Shown here piece after piece: positions 1-11,839 of a DNA stretch of 64,000 nt (position 1 is the stretch's first letter; each line of letters opens with the position of its first letter). The DNA is taken from NCBI GenBank assembly GCA_002189035.1, contig NEEC01000024.1, positions 310,001 through 374,000 of the forward strand, in the 5' to 3' direction. The translations under genes and the position numbers were made by a program. Source of the stretch: Utricularia gibba. Its lineage: Eukaryota > Streptophyta > Magnoliopsida > Lamiales > Lentibulariaceae. Under the pieces are notes generated by a model. It searched no databases and was not told the origin of the DNA. It worked only from the letters and a program-made list of their open reading frames with translations.

Positions 1-505
1 TTCTTGATGGTTTCTCTATGCCCAAGTATTAAATTGGAGGGTGTCATCTACACAAACACTTTGGAACCTTTTTTATAAGAGCATTTCTTTTTGGATACTT
101 TCTTCTTGGCTCTTCCTTTGGGGAACTTTTTTTTCAAGCACTTCCTATCTTGGTCTTCGTCTATGCAGGTGGTCTTCCTTGGGTGCTTCCTACTTAGGAT
201 TTTTGTGTACTTTTTACCTAATTTTTGCTATGCTTATCCTTGTTCCAAGAATTGTTTCTCCGAGTCTCTGCATCTTCAAGCTTACTATGATGCTATTCTG
301 CTTGGGCAATTTCCTATTATGACTTTTCTTTCTAGACACTTTGTCCAAACATATTTCTCTCAAGGGTATTTTTCTGAATTGGAGCTTTCTAGCATCGCTC
401 ATAAACTATTTTCCCAGAATTTTTGTTTGTGTTGCAACATCCAGTATATCAATAATGGTGAAGGTGCCCCAAATAATAGAGACATGCATAATATAGTCAA
501 TAATG
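1..505. other. Unclassified AT-rich sequence
   Basis: No gene is supported here. One plus-strand frame is open for 143 codons (91-522), but it is rich in Phe, Leu and Ser, lacks a recognised domain and is typical of chance ORFs in T-rich DNA. A weak resemblance to a copia RNase H strand was considered and not accepted. The stretch ends at the inverted-repeat element that starts at 506. Confidence 0.4.
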
Positions 506-1072
506 GGTCTGTTTGGAATTGATTCTATTTTTAAAAAGTAATTTAAAAAAAGTAAATTGCTATCAAACAGTATAAGCTTTTGCTTCAAATGAAGGAAAAA
601 TCTGGAAGAGTTTCAAAAAAAATTGAACCTTCCATAACCCAGCTTTTTTTATATTTGGAGAGCTTCTTTTTATAAAATTACCATATCATTCTTTTTATTA
701 TATTTTATTTTCCAGTATATTCTTTTTTTATTCTTTTTTATATTGAGATTTTTCCTAATATCCTCCGATCATATTAGGATTAGGGTTCTTAATAATTCTT
801 CAACATAACTCTCGTTTTCCCTCATTCTCACCTCTTTCTAATTCCAACATTTTTGTCTAAATTTCCTGATTTTGTGGAAATGATAAACTTATAAGAAGGG
901 TAAAATCATAATTAAAATAAAAAAGTTAATTTTATGGAGTTAATTTTATCAAACAGGTTTTAACTTCTTTAGAATTGAAGTATATTTTGAAAACACTATT
1001 TGCTCCCAAAAAAAATACTTCTTAAAAAGTACTTTTTGAAATTAATTAAAATGAATCACTTCCAAACAGACC
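506..1072. mobile_element. PIF/Harbinger (Tourist-like) MITE
   Basis: The first 20 bases (GGTCTGTTTGGAATTGATTC) match the reverse complement of the last 20 bases at 19 of 20 positions. The element is 567 bp, very AT-rich and non-coding. TAA lies just outside both ends, two bases further out on the left, which fits the 3-bp TWA duplication of PIF/Harbinger insertions. The PIF transposase remnant at 5893 begins with the related G-A-CTGTTTGGAA, so it may belong to the same family. The class is inferred from the ends alone. Confidence 0.7.
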
Positions 1073-1538
1073 TAATATAAGCTTTTGATGTTGATAATTT
1101 ATCAAAAGGTATCGAGACTTTCATAGGGTTTTAGGATTTGTGATTGTTTTCATTGTGATTTATATGACATCAAGTGACTTTGAGGAATTTTGGAAAAGCG
1201 AAAAAGAAGACAAAGATTGATGATCCAAAAAAAAAGAAAAAATTGGGGTCTGGGGATGTTCTCACACCAAAATAAAAATCTTAATCCTTCTCCATTAAGT
1301 GATACCATGCAACGCACATAGAAGATGAATTTAGAAAATCATATATGCTTATTTTATTCTTCAAATGAAACACATTTTTTGTTAAATCCAAGATAATTAA
1401 GCCTTTTATATGGATATCATACAAGTTTTCTGCTATGTAACTTGTAAAAGCCAGTTGCTACTCGCAATTTTACAAGAGTGTGGGGAGGAGGGCAGATTAA
1501 CGACAACCTCTCTTCTAAACCACACCCACCTCAATCAA
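1073..1538. other. 3-prime flank of the kinase gene
   Basis: AT-rich non-coding DNA between the MITE and the stop codon of the minus-strand kinase gene. It presumably contains that gene's 3-prime UTR. No polyadenylation site can be fixed by eye. Confidence 0.5.
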
Positions 1539-4396
1539 TCACACCACAGGACACACGCGGGAAAAAGAGCTCCTCCGCTCTCGCAGATCATTCTCCAGGG
1601 AAATGCTGGGACAGACGCTGCTCACGGAGAGCGAGTCTTCGTCCACACCTAGCAGCGCAAGGTTTAAATGGGATTGAAGATTACTAGGCGGCGATGCATC
1701 CTCTTGGAATGCCTCCGCCTCTGTGATAGCTTGATGCCTAGTCCAATTTGTCATCTCTTTGTCGCCTCGAAGAACTTTAAGAACCTACGGAGTTCAAACA
1801 TTTTTTGGGATTAAAAGCATGACAGAGAGGCCAAAACCTTGTTTCAGCTAGAATTGTATGTAATTGCAAATTACGAGACTCATTTTGGGTCGTGCTTGTT
1901 GTGAATGCCGCACACAAAGTGACGCAGCAAGAGCCATCCTTTCGACTTGTTGACGGTCGTAATTGTTACCCATTTTTGGGTCAAGGAGCGTGGGGAACTT
2001 GTCCGAATTCAACAGCGGCTTGGCCTGGGAATGGACGATAATTTGTTAGTTTCTATGTGATAAACCAACTATTGGCTGGAAGTAGACGTAATAAACGATA
2101 GGCGTACCCAGAGAACAAGGCTCTCTTCACCCTTAGGACAATCTCTTCTGATAGGCTTCCTCCCAGATAGCAGCTCCAGAAGAACTACCCCGTAGGCATA
2201 TACATCTATCTTCTCGGTGACTTTCCCGTACATGAAATACTCAGGAGCTAAGTACCTGAGGTAATTGAAAAAAGGTCATGAGCACCATTGGTTCCAATAC
2301 TCAGCAAATATATATATATATACTGACCCAAAAGTCCCTGCCACATATGTAGAAGGTATGCTAGTCGAAGTAGAGCAAGTCCACTGAGCAAGTCCAAAGT
2401 CAGAAAGCTGAAAGACATTAGCATAAAACTTGATATTAGACGCAGAAAGATCAGAAGGCTCTGTTGATTATGGAAAACACAGGAGCACCAGGGGCTCAAA
2501 ATCATTGGAGAGGAGTATATTGGAGGATTTAACATCCCGGTGGATCACAGGATCGACTTCTCTGTTATGAAGATAATCCAACGCCCCAGCCACACCAATG
2601 GCGACATGATATCTCATATCCCAACCGAAGGCCATGGTATCCTTCTTGTAACCTGAGTCATTGTTTCTTTGTAGTCATCATTCTGATGATAACACAAACT
2701 AGCTGCATCATTTCACTGCTTACCATGTAGAGTGTCTTCAAGGCTGCCTCTTGATAGAAAATCATAAACCAGAAGAAGCTGTTTTTCTTCAAAACAAAAT
2801 CCAAGGAGGGATGTTATGTTTTTATGGTGTAAACTGCTGACGATCTCAATTTCATGGACGAACTCTTTTAAGGCATCTTCTGATGGCTTCAAGATTTTGA
2901 CCGCAAGCTCCTCGCAATCAGGAAGGCAGCCTCTGTAAACCTGACTACAGCCTCCTTTGCCTATCATATTCCCTGGGATTTCGAACGTTTCAAAAAAACT
3001 TCTAAAATATACGTAAATAGAAGATGTTGGAATCCTTCAACATATTAGTACCTGGAGCAAAGTTACACGTGGCTGATGCAAGTTCGTGGAGGTTAAAGAG
3101 TCTGCAAGTGGCAGAGTATTTCTCGTGAAGGTCCTCCAATTCCTTTGGCATGGATTTTGAACATCTACCAGGAGATAGTAGTACAGGAATAGAAAAATCT
3201 CCTATGGGAACGATAGCACCACTCTCAGGATTCAAATTGCTTCCAGTTTTCCTGTATGGTGAATTTGAGACAGGCAAGCAGTTTCTGTCCGGGAGCCTCA
3301 GTACCCATTGGATTACAGAAATCTCCCTTATCTTGCAATTGTTTAAGCATCTATTATTCAGTACAGATGTTTGATGGAGAAAAGGCCACCCAGGTTTTGT
3401 TTCAGGCATATTCATGAACATTAGATTGGATGAAATGGATTCACTTGTGTTATCATTGTCCATTCCCGGATCATGTGCCAAAGATATCTTATTTATTGTA
3501 GAATCAGATGAAGAAACGCAATCCAGAGCATTGGCGAAAAGGTCATGAGAGGTTGAAGATCTGACCTCGGAAGCCACCATCCGCTTCGGTGAGTCACCAA
3601 CTTTCAATTTAAAGCTCTTGATGAATGATTTTTGGAGAGCACCCAGTAAGCTGTTGCAGCTTGGGTATTCACTCTCTGTTCAAAAGCAAATGAAGAAAAC
3701 TTTGACTTATGAATCTGAGCACTCATGTTCCAATTAAGCAGTAGTAGTATGTACCTTCCATGTCCAGAGGAAATTTTGACTTGAATTTGGATCCCCTGTG
3801 AAACAAGATCTTCCCATCGTTGAAGCTGATCACCGAGCATTCCTCAGGCAACTTCTTCGCACAGTATTTCGCAACCGAAACAGATGAGCAGATTGCATGA
3901 CGGATTTTAGAAGCACCAACAAGAAGCTCTGTAGCCCCTTGAGCTTTGGCCTCATGAACAATGATTCGTCGGACGGATGAGCCCCGGCAGATCTTGAGCT
4001 TGAGATCTACCTGTATCAAAAATAACAACATGCCTTCATGGAGAAAACTGAAAATTTGTGTAAGAGGAATCGAAATTACCTGTCTGAGATTGCAGAAGCC
4101 TTCATAAACAGCAAGAATAGAATCAAAAGCTTTTACTAAAGAGAGAAAGGATGATTTGCCTTGACGATCCACGATCTCTGTAAAACCAATTTGATGGTCG
4201 AAAAAAGATGTTTGTTGATTTGAAATTCAGATCCCATACCGTTGGTGTCAAGAACATGAAGAGCAACCACACGATCACCGGCGTGGGCAACTTTCATAAG
4301 AGCCCATGTGAGCATCTTTCGTCCGTGGGAATCCAGCTTCACAGCCACAACCACCGCCCTTCTCCCGGAGTAGGCTTGCGCTGCCGCGACCACCAT
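1539..4396 (-). CDS. USP-domain receptor-like cytoplasmic Ser/Thr kinase, 10 exons
   Basis: Reconstructed exons (minus strand): 4396-4240, 4177-4080, 4010-3755, 3675-3052, 2972-2724, 2652-2489, 2407-2328, 2255-2108, 2024-1875, 1784-1539. All nine introns are GT-AG and the joined CDS is 2172 nt (723 residues plus TGA). Residues 1-170 form a universal-stress-protein (adenine nucleotide alpha-hydrolase-like) domain. A Ser-rich linker follows to about 375. The kinase domain has the glycine loop GKGGCS at 383-388, Lys404 (AVK), HRD 499-501, DFG 519-521 and APE 546-548, so it should be catalytically active. The C-terminal tail is acidic and Ser-rich. There is no signal peptide or transmembrane helix, so it is probably cytoplasmic. 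ATG 4396 is the first in-frame ATG after the upstream stretch; a longer open frame to 4474 starts at TTG. Plant members of this family are about 700-760 residues. The substrate is unknown. Confidence 0.93.
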
Positions 4397-5892
4397 CGAA
4401 GCAGCTATTGACCGGGTATTGGAGGGAATCTTTGGCCGGGGTTTCCTATCTTTGGAATGGAGATTTGAGATCAACGAAAAAAAAAAGGTTAAGGCAAAAA
4501 ATGAGTAATTTAAGGCACCTTGGCACGGGCACTGGCAGTGGGCATGTTGCGGGAGTAGAAAATAGGTGAAATAGCTTAAGTTTTTAAATTGATTTATTTT
4601 AATTTATATAATTAAATAAATATAAGAATTTGATTGATAATCCTACATATATTATTCATTATTGTGCCAATTGATTTCGAATACAAAAAATTGTTAAAAA
4701 AACTATATATTTAAGATAAATTATCAATCAAAATGAATATTTAAATTAATTACTAATAAAATTGTAAATAAGTAAATATTTAAAGTCAATTATTATTAAA
4801 AATGTAAATAAAGGTAAATTACCAATAAAAAAATTTAAAAAATAAATAAATAATATTTATATTAAAGAGAGAAAGATAAATTAATAACAAAATTAATCTG
4901 ACAAGAGTATTTTACCAAATGACGTGTTACTATAGTTACCTAAAAAAATAAATACAAGTAAATAATTTGATTGAACTATGACATGGGCTGTGAGCAAACA
5001 TAACTTGGTGGGTTGGGTCACTAAAAGAAGATTATATCGGGTCTCATTTCGGGGGCCCGGCTTTATTTCAACTTTGATTATTAGAAAATGTGAGGTCGGT
5101 TAATTAAGGGTTGGGCTCTTTCCGTCAATGTTTAAAAGAGTCAACTATCAAGTAGGGACGCGGTGAATTTTGTTTTCCGTATATGGTTTTCCTTTGTGTG
5201 GGCACGAAAAAGTGGCCAGCTTCATTTTTGTCATCTACAAGATAAAACCTTGACTTGGTTTGGATTGTGGTGGTTAAGAATTAAATGCAATCCGTGGTCC
5301 AATTGTGATTATAATGAAATCATGATTATGAGCAATGTGTACATAAGGAGTACCCACAAGGACATTATTACATAAACACGGCTCGTGCAAGAAGTGCTTG
5401 AGAAAATTTCTCCAGGTGTGATGCACATAATGTTCGACTAAATAGAGCTTGGAAAGCCAACTACTTCCAAGGTAAAGTAATGGTTACATGAAAGGAAAAT
5501 ATTGTCTGCAACCCATGGTCACAACTTCTAGCGAAGATAGAACCCGACGAGTAGGACATCATGGAGACTACTGACGTTGAATGCCCAATGAGGCTCTGTT
5601 ACGATCAATAGATGTTTAAGATCACACAGGAGATAGCCAACCAATTACTTGAGGGATTTAAGAGATCCAAGGTGAGGAGATGGTTCCATAGCTTCACAAG
5701 GTACTTTTTCTTATGCTCAGCCTTGTCGAAACGCAATTCTACTCTTGTCCATGTCCTTGCACCACTTATTGGTAGTAAATCATTTTCTCCAAAATGAAGG
5801 AATATGTCATCATGGCAAAGATATAGACAGAAAAGAAGAAAAGAAGGACTGACTTTTTAACGAAGAAGGCCACCTAAGAAAGGAAAAAGTAA
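4397..5892. other. Intergenic, promoter side of the kinase gene
   Basis: Upstream flank of the kinase gene. Bases 4560-4980 are extremely AT-rich and low in complexity. 4980-5890 is more balanced, but its frames are short and match nothing I recognise. Promoter elements for the kinase gene should lie just above 4396, but no TATA box or cis motif stands out. Confidence 0.5.
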
Positions 5893-6555
5893 GAGACTGT
5901 TTGGAACCGCTTCTAAAATTAACTTCAAAAAAAGTGATTCTGTAGAAGTGCTTTTTTTGAAGCAATTTCTGTTTGGTCCATCAACTCCAAACAGATAGAA
6001 ACAAAATGTGTTTGGTGTAATTTGCTTCATATGAAGTTTTTTTTGTATTGATATTACTAATATACCCTCAATGAATTTTTTTTCAATTACTCTCTTAAAT
6101 TCATACCTACCCTTACTACTACATACACTTGTTTTTCATCTTCTTGATTTCTTTTGTTCACGAACGACAATACACATCCATGGCTTTTGAGATGGAGTAT
6201 TCATTGTCTCCTTTGAAGTCATACACGGATGATGATCAATCTTCAAGAAGAAATAAAGAAGTTTCAAAAATGGTGGTTAGTGTTGTATCTTTGATTGGTA
6301 GTTATTATGCTAATCGGGTGCATAAATTTCCATGTAAGAATAGGAAGTTTACGGGTGCAAAATTGTTGAAGGAGATGTTAGAAGGCAATCCAATTAGGTG
6401 TTATGATAAGTTAAGGATGAGAACTCATGTTTTTTTATCAACTTTGTGAATTATTGAGTGAGTCTTATGGGTTGAAACCTATTGGGGGTGTCTCCATTCG
6501 GGAACAACTTGTTCACTTTCTTCAATATGTTGGCCAAGGTCACAATCTAATATAT
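5893..6555 (+). mobile_element. PIF/Harbinger element remnant (5-prime end and transposase start)
   Basis: The left end is GAGACTGTTTGGAACCGC, preceded by TAA. This resembles the termini of the 506-1072 MITE and fits PIF/Harbinger ends with a TAA target site. About 290 bp of subterminal sequence precede a broken transposase frame. The right part is missing: the coding match stops near 6555, where a hAT terminus begins. Confidence 0.6.
6180..6555 (+). pseudogene. PIF/Harbinger (HARBI1-like) transposase, N-terminal fragment
   Basis: From ATG 6180 the frame reads through YANRVHKFPCK and GNPIRCYDKLRMRTHVF, then continues in the +1 frame as LCELLSESYGLKPIGGVS and LVHFLQYVGQG. This is the conserved N-terminal region (DUF8040-like) of plant HARBI1-type transposases and related host proteins. 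The frame changes in the T-run near 6430-6437, a one-base indel. The DDE catalytic domain that should follow is absent. The remnant cannot encode an active transposase. An intact source elsewhere in the genome is likely but not visible here. Confidence 0.75.
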
Positions 6556-6607
6556 CCAAACGTTTCGGTACAAACCGTGGTTCCGGTTCGAACCGAACCC
6601 ACCTCTA
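6556..6607. mobile_element. Isolated hAT terminus
   Basis: The sequence ends GGTTCGAACCGAACCCACCTCTA at 6607 and is rich in GGTTC/GAACC subterminal repeats. Its reverse complement, TAGAGGTGGGTTCGGTTC, matches the terminus of the large hAT interval at 61922 and, less exactly, that at 50349. Only about 50 bp remain, abutting the PIF transposase fragment, so it is a truncated end. Confidence 0.55.
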
Positions 6608-6610
6608 CCC

Positions 6611-6775
6611 ATGTGTATCCTGTATTAATGCTACCTATGAAATAAGTAATTTTGTAGAAATCTAATACACGAACATAGGTTATGCATAAACCACGCTTGT
6701 GTGTATCTCACATTAATGATACCTACGAAATAAGTAATATGGTAGGAGTCCAACACATTTGTGTATTATATACAC
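6611..6775. repeat. Two-copy tandem repeat, period about 88 bp
   Basis: Two direct copies start at 6611 and 6699. They share the order GTGTATC, ATTAATG, TACCTA-GAAATAAGTAAT, GTAG-A-TC-AA-ACA, with scattered substitutions. Non-coding. Confidence 0.7.
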
Positions 6776-8310
6776 AAATATAATGTACCTTTAAGTAGTC
6801 ACTACAGTGAAGCTGTTGTATCTTTTGTTTCAAGATTCTATTTTTTATAATACAAATGCTTGTTTTTTTATGTTTCTGCAATGTTTCATCGTAAGTGATA
6901 TTATATACTTGTAGGATAACAAAGCTGCACGTTATTACAAGAATGCAATACCAATTTTGCTAGAAGAGCAAGAGGTAATGTTTAGCGATATCTAGCGATA
7001 AATTAGTTATTACCAATATGTTTTTTTCTACAAAGAAGAAGAGAATAACCAAAAAACATGAGTTTGTCATTTCCCCCTTTTAAAAGTTAAGAATTCGTAA
7101 ATTAATCTCTCTTCTACCTCCAATCCTTGAAACATACTTGGCATGCAAGAATGTTGTTCACCATTGTACTTTAGTTCTAATCCCATAAGCAAACTGTACA
7201 TAATTATGGGTCACAAACAGTCTCGACACAATTTACCCATTGTATCTCCTATTTAGCAATTTCAGCTTGAATGCCTCCTATCTTAACATTTAGTCCATTT
7301 CCCGGTTCTACATGGAGAACTCAGTCTCTAACTGTAAAAGCATCTAGAACAAGGAAATAAAGCAAAAACACAAATATTTGCATTTTCTAATAAATATATT
7401 TAATTATTTAAATTAAACACCTAATTAGAAGACACCAATCATATAAACACATGCATTAAAACATAGAAAAGTTAAATTAACATATTCTCACTTAAATCAT
7501 GTTGTAAACTATAAAAATAACAACAGTCATGAATCAACTACAACTAAGTCATGAGACACCAGTAAGGGTGCTATATTCTATCCTAGCACACTTATGTCAC
7601 TCTGTTTCTTTCTCTAGTCCATCAATTAATTCAAGATGAGCCTCTCGAAATGAACTTGAAAGGGCAGCATCCCTTAGAAGTTCAATAAGACATGCATCCA
7701 AAATAGAGAATTGCACTAATCATCCCCTAGAAGTTCACTCTGCCTAGGTTCAAATTGAACACGAAAGAGTTGCATCTATAATCACTTATTTAGTAGGGCC
7801 CTCGCTTTAGGAAAGACTCACTTGGATTACAAAACCTCATGGGTGGCTTGTTGATAAAGAGTGTATTGACACAAATTCGAGAGGAAATTCTAAACTCGTG
7901 GCACCCTAATTCTTTTTTTTAAAAAAAAAAAAAGCAACCTGAATTTTAGAAAGCAATCTAGGCACATAAACATCTAGTAGATCATAGAGCTATCCCTTAT
8001 CTATGCATGCATGACGTAGGAATTTAACATTACAACTAGAGAAAAAATTCGATTGTTTTCCTAGGAAATAAGCCAGGTTCAAGCGCCTAAGGTGAACATG
8101 CATAACCTAAGTAGAATATAAAATGTAGAAAAAATATACAAGACATAGTTTCAACTAGGGCATAGAAGAAAAACAATAAACACCTCCCTCATAAGTGATT
8201 CTAAGGATGTTCTCATCATCAGAATGGGAGAGAGTTCCTTAGTCATGGGACAATTGAGAGGGATTAAATACGATGGAAAGAGTTTCAATTTTGAATAAGA
8301 TAAAAGGACT
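6776..8310. other. Unclassified, probably decayed retrotransposon DNA
   Basis: No coding match was found in six frames. 7590-7915 has the moderately GC-balanced, stop-rich texture of a gypsy LTR or leader, but no TG..CA boundary, PBS or second copy is visible. A pure A/T stretch lies at 7912-7934. Confidence 0.35.
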
Positions 8311-10079
8311 TTTTGTCAGGACCCATGCCTAGGGCCCAAGAGGCATGAGGCATGATTGCCAAGTCCCATCAAATGTTAGAACTCAAGGCAACTTAACCCC
8401 TTTGTAGCTTGGAGAAATAACATTAAGATGGATACATATATATTAACTCACAACCGTTCAAACATGCAAAAGGAACTATGTCCAGGCTATTAAACATAAT
8501 CCTCACAACGTAGTTAAGGTTCCAAAAGCTATTCTTGACCTGCCGCAACTTCTACAACTAAACCCCTACTTTGGTTGATCACCAGACCTTCAGCCATTCC
8601 CTTCTACACCTGGAACAAGTTAAAACATAGAGTGGTCATGCTACTGAGGTTTGGTAAAAGATAAACATGTATGAAGTGAAGAAAGAGTGTTTAAGCATAA
8701 AATCTCAAAGTCAAGGACATATCCAAGTAGTGAGTCCCATTGTCTATCTTTGCCCAATCCTCTTGACCCTTCAGCTTAGGCATCACCTCCAGATCTTAGG
8801 AAATGGGTCATGTATTGCCTAAGTCCTTTAGTAGTGTTCAAAAGAGCCACCAACCGAACACCACCATTAAACTCAGACCATAGCATGCTTATAACGTGTT
8901 CCCTGGCCTTTCTTGACTGGCTTACCCCATAGGGATGCTTCAGACATGTTTGACATATTTAGCCATGAATCCCATGGTTAAAACCATGTTTCTAGGAGTG
9001 TGGGTCCACACTCCTCTCCATTTCCTAACATATATTCACATAGCACATAGAGAAGGAACATTGAGCACTTCATACACTTCGAAAAGGAACACCTGTTTGG
9101 AAACCGACCAACAAGGGCACCTAATCCTTGGAAGAAAACAATTTAGGTTTTGAAAGGAGAATTTTAGGGACTCTAAATAGATTTGAGACACCAAGACTAG
9201 AAGGACGTGCCCTACTGGACTCTTCACACAATGAAGAACTGGGAGGAAAAAAAACAAGTTAATGAAAACAAGGAAGAACTCTTTCCAAAACAACATATAA
9301 TAACACATAGGCAATCAATCACATATGTTCCAGAGAAGCATCAAAACATGCTTCCCAAATGCAGTAGCACTCATCCCACTTACCTTATCCCCTACAGAAG
9401 TAATCACTTCCTACAACTAGAATCAAGAGTTTCCCCTTCTCACTAGCTGTATTTCCTACCCTCCTCTTTCTCTTCAACTATGATTCTCCAGGCTTTTTCC
9501 AAAATGACTCCATCCATCTGAACCTAAGAGACACCATGAGTCAGCATCCCCCTTATCTTGAGGTTGCCATGTGGTCCTTCCTTTAGATAGCACCTACTTC
9601 ATCTCCATTGGTTGATAAAAACAACCTCAATACCGGTGTGGGCACCATCCTTTATTGATTTCATACATAACTATGATCATTATAGAGGCATTATACTAAA
9701 CTCCAGCAATGGATATTGCAGACCATAACACTTTTTGACCTTCCATAAAGTGCTTTGCATGCAACCTATTATAATGAAAACATCTTACCTTCTTCTTATA
9801 GTGGATGTGATTGGGATAGGCATTGAGAGAAATTTCTTATAATTCATTGAAATCCAATAGTCGCTTTTCTCTAACTACATCAATAGTCATATTGCATTCT
9901 TTAACAACCCAATATGCCTTGTGATGACTTCTATAGAGAGATAGCATGGTTTGTGATGCCTTGTGATGACTAAACCCCAATATTGCATCCTTATTGGGTT
10001 TTTATGGGTTGTGTATCATGCTCACAAGGCATCAAGCAACTAAAATCTCTAATAGCGCCTATCAGGATTCATGGTCCAC
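8311..10079. other. Decayed LTR-retrotransposon non-coding DNA
   Basis: Bases 8311-9640 contain only short chance frames. 9640-10079 lies directly downstream, on the minus strand, of an integrase remnant and may be its eroded C-terminal end. No element boundary could be set. Confidence 0.35.
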
Positions 10080-10600
10080 TCCAAAATTTTATTGATCTCT
10101 CTATTTGAAACTTCCCCCTTTCCATTTATTTCAAGATGTCAACCTGTGTGGAGTCCATGATAGACTCCATATTTTGCTGAGGTAGCCTTGATAAAATGAT
10201 TCACAAAATGGGTGCCTTGATCTGAAATAAGTATTTGGGATAACCAAACTTTAGGGATATATTGGAAGTTGAGAAATAAATCAAAGTCATGGTGTTTTTA
10301 TTCTCACATGCCATGGCTTCGATCAACTTGGCGACATAGTCCAAAATGAGGAGAATGAGGAATTTCCCTTTTGAAGGAGGAAATAGTCCCATGAAATCGT
10401 TTTGTCACGCGTGAAAAATGTTACGCATCATCATTGATTGAAGAGGCATTTGATCCTTAGTTCCTATGCCTCCATCTCTTTGATGATTCAAACAAGCCTT
10501 GCATTGGAAGCATGCATCTCAAAAGATTGTGGGCTAATAAAACTAGCTTCCCTGCCATGGCTGACAATCACCCTTGCATCAAAATGCCATCTAGGTTTTT
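10080..10600 (-). pseudogene. Ty3/gypsy integrase fragment
   Basis: Read on the minus strand, the fragment shows the end of an HHCC-type zinc region (CFQCKACLNHQRDGG), then FMGLFPPS, DYVAKLIEAMACENK and FGYPKY. This is the order found in the integrase core of Athila/Tat-type gypsy elements, whose consensus reads roughly FMGPFP, DYVSKWVEA, FGTPR. The end of the core, near 10080-10180, is recognisable but broken. Stop codons occur throughout and the catalytic residues are not all preserved. No reverse transcriptase is found next to it. Confidence 0.7.
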
Positions 10601-10960
10601 TCCAAATATAGTGGATGCTTTATTTTGTGTGAAAATTGGTAGTATTTGTGCTGTTTTTAGTGTTAGGATAAGGAATTAAATGAGTTAGAATAGATAAAAA
10701 TGTTAAAAATAGAATTAGCAAATTTACTTCATTTAAAAACTTGTTTTGGGCCTGTTTGGAGATGATTTACTAGGTGTTTTATAGTTGTTTTTTTTTAAGG
10801 CGTTTGCGTTCTTTTGTTGGTGAAACTCTTCTCCCCTTGACCTAGAGATTGAGAGGACCACAAGAGAGAAAAAAGAAGCATGCAAATAAGGAGTAGTACA
10901 AGGCATCCACAAAGGCCATAAAAGGAGCTACTACACACGAATCAATAATGGGTGCAAATG
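10601..10960. other. Junction region with LTR-like and MITE-like starts
   Basis: Bases 10664-10720 (GTGTTAGGATAAGG, GAGTTAGAATAGA) resemble the start of the LTR-like block at 33907. At 10749 GGGCCTGTTTGGAGATG looks like the start of a PIF/hAT-type MITE with no matching second end nearby. From about 10900 the sequence leads into gag. Confidence 0.35.
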
Positions 10961-11839
10961 GAGTGGAAACAACTTTGTAGAAGTATGATTGCCCTGATTA
11001 TTCCTATCAAGGGATTTGCATAAATTTTCTAGAGGAAGCAACTACATTTGCGACAGATCAAGAATCATCAACCTTTTTCCAAAATTCTACAAAAATGGGA
11101 AAGAGGATGCACAATAGTGCTTGGATGGGTGTCTTTCAATCAGTGCTGTGGTCAAAGCGAATGAGGTATCAGAAGATAGCATGCTACTATGAGTTCTTCA
11201 GTTTACTCTTAAAGTAGGTGCGAAGGATTGGTTCAACAAATTGGAATCAAGAAGTATTGGGAGCTGGACAGAAATGAAGGAGTTCTTGAACAAGTATTTT
11301 CCATTCACAAAAGTAGAGGAGCTAAAGAGAAAAAATGCAGATATTTATCAATTCATGTGAGACCCACTACATTAGTATTGGGACAAGTTCAATAGATTGC
11401 TAGCGATTTGTGTCCACCATGGGTATGAAGAAGAATACCCTTGTGAAATTCATTTTGGGAGGATTGTCACCACGTATCAAAACACAGTTAGACGTTGTTG
11501 CTAGAGGGAGCATGAGCTCACCCCTACCAAGCATGGACAAAAATTAAAAAAAAGGTTGAACATTCTAGTCAGTTTTACTCTAGAAAAAACATGTACAATC
11601 ATGTGAATTCTGTTAGAAGAAGCTCAATGCCATTTGGAAAGATGAACCAAGGCTTTAAGAATGTGAATGAGATGGACAAGAAAATTAGTGAGCTACAAGA
11701 CATGATGAGAGAGTTATGCATGACACAATCTAAGATAGTCCCATGCAAGCTATGCTCTGTTCTAGAGCATACAATAGAAACATGTCTATTGAAGGAAGAC
11801 AATGTGAGAGTCTATCTTGGCATACATTAGAAACATGGG
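10961..11839 (+). pseudogene. Ty3/gypsy gag fragment (upstream of solo LTR)
   Basis: Across shifting plus-strand frames the text follows a gypsy gag: VGAKDWFNKLESRSIGSWTEM, KYFPFTKVEELKRKNADIYQF, LAICVHHGYEEEYPC. A more open piece at 11591-11830 contains a coiled segment (NEMDKKISELQDMMRELC) and the cysteine region MQAMLCS. The gag core (capsid-like) and nucleocapsid lead are therefore present but disrupted by stops and indels. The frame is cut at 11839 by the solo LTR and resumes after 13148. Confidence 0.7.

Noticed and set aside
91-522. 143-codon open frame at the window start, with weak copia RNase H likeness
   Set aside because: Only a few scattered residues match and no catalytic motif is present; T-rich DNA gives such frames by chance.
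2248-2535. 95-codon minus-strand frame across the kinase gene
   Set aside because: It reads through two introns and an exon in the wrong frame; the spliced model explains this region fully.
4397-4474. Upstream extension of the kinase protein by 26 residues
   Set aside because: The frame is open but begins with TTG; no ATG precedes 4396 in frame, so the shorter start is preferred.
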